Of a stretch of DNA of 6,159 bases, positions 5,713-6,159 are shown piece by piece. Both the position numbers and the translations under genes were made by a program. The number at the start of each line of letters is the position of its first letter. Positions within the stretch are counted from its first letter, which is position 1. The DNA comes from an uncultured Microcoleaceae cyanobacterium (GTDB lineage: Bacteria > Cyanobacteriota > Cyanobacteriia > Cyanobacteriales > Microcoleaceae): positions 1-6,159 of the forward strand of contig CALKCV010000280.1 in the NCBI GenBank assembly GCA_938083405.1, read 5' to 3'. The notes under the pieces were generated by a model that was not told where the DNA came from, did no database searches, and worked only from the letters and a program-made list of their open reading frames with translations.

Positions 5713-6159
5713 TTAGATAATCCCTTCGATTTTCTCTAACCAACGTCTAAATCCCGGACATTCCCTGCGAAAAGTCTCAAGCCCAATATCAATGGCTGCC
5801 AAATTACCGTGTAGGGGCTTTTCGTACTCAGGCATCAAAGTTTTGATTCTTTGAGATGGATGAGTTTGCGGGGAATCATTAATCTCTTCTGGAGAAGAGT
5901 AGCGATCGCGAATGTTTTGAAATTCAGTCCCTAAGTCATCCCTCCCGATACTCCTAGCAAATTGCTTGCAGTCGCTAAACAGCAGTGCTTCAAATTCATG
6001 CATCATAATATAGGGAATAAACCTTTCTGCGTTGGCAATATCTTGTTGGAGTTCCGCTTCAATATGTTTAGCCTTCTCGGCAAAATTTAAAAATTCCGCT
6101 TGGAATCGTCCCGGCCATGCCTTTGTATTGTTTTCTCCTCCTGGCAAAGCATAATAATC
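5713..6159 (-). CDS. DUF4276 family protein, C-terminal part (5' end beyond the window)
   Basis: The frame is open to the right edge, so the start lies outside; 148 residues are visible and I estimate about 70 N-terminal residues are missing. The visible part begins DYYALPGG and continues with the DUF4276 hallmarks PYIMMHEFEALLF (HEFE at visible residues 54-57), PEEINDSP, HPSQRI at about 100-105, and CPGFRRW near the end. The family has no settled biochemical role that I can state. Its genes are often next to an AAA/SMC-like ATPase gene, and a TOPRIM-like fold related to OLD-family nucleases has, as far as I recall, been proposed. The ATPase, if present, should lie upstream, beyond 6159. The gene converges on the LRR gene with a hairpin between them. 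The TTG at 6145-6147 is an internal Leu, not a start. The chromosomal stop is TAA at 5713-5715. Confidence 0.85.
   Translation of the reverse strand, partial: DYYALPGGENNTKAWPGRFQAEFLNFAEKAKHIEAELQQDIANAERFIPYIMMHEFEALLFSDCKQFARSIGRDDLGTEFQNIRDRYSSPEEINDSPQTHPSQRIKTLMPEYEKPLHGNLAAIDIGLETFRRECPGFRRWLEKIEGII

Overview
The window comes from a cyanobacterium. It encodes two core membrane subunits of the photosynthetic NDH-1 complex, NdhF (class 1) and NdhD (class 1), in tandem on the + strand. It also carries five copies of the cyanobacterial HIP1 octamer GCGATCGC (2677-2684, 3750-3757, 5034-5041, 5567-5574, 5902-5909). Intergenic heptanucleotide repeats, like those described from filamentous cyanobacteria, fit the same assignment. 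Species cannot be fixed from the sequence alone.

Layout from left to right. Positions 1-157 are non-coding, with an octamer tandem repeat and a run of G tracts. Positions 158-451 (minus strand) encode a 97-residue MNT-type minimal nucleotidyltransferase, the antitoxin half of HEPN/MNT systems, with no HEPN partner visible. Positions 452-900 hold no supportable gene. They contain a GC-rich hairpin repeat, a pair of 55-bp direct repeats 80 bp apart carrying six ATCCGT hexamers, and the leader of ndhF with an 8-bp stem-loop. ndhF occupies 901-2958 and ndhD 3159-4739. The 200-bp spacer between them is bounded by two AT-rich heptamer arrays that are complementary as RNA over 33 nt. Another heptamer array, a perfect 20-bp palindrome, follows ndhD. 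It leads directly into a leucine-rich-repeat lipoprotein gene that lacks an ATG start (best start TTG at 4808, end 5620). A 21-bp perfect hairpin (5643-5692) separates that gene from a convergent, right-truncated DUF4276-family gene (5713-6159, minus strand).

Function. NdhF and NdhD are antiporter-like proton-pumping subunits of NDH-1L, which serves respiration and cyclic electron flow around photosystem I; both retain the charged residues expected in the membrane arm. The LRR lipoprotein probably sits at a membrane surface, but its role is unknown. The MNT and DUF4276 genes at the edges belong to families often found in toxin-antitoxin or defence contexts. No complete defence system is visible here. 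The most distinctive content is the repeat and RNA-structure landscape around ndhF, ndhD and the LRR gene.
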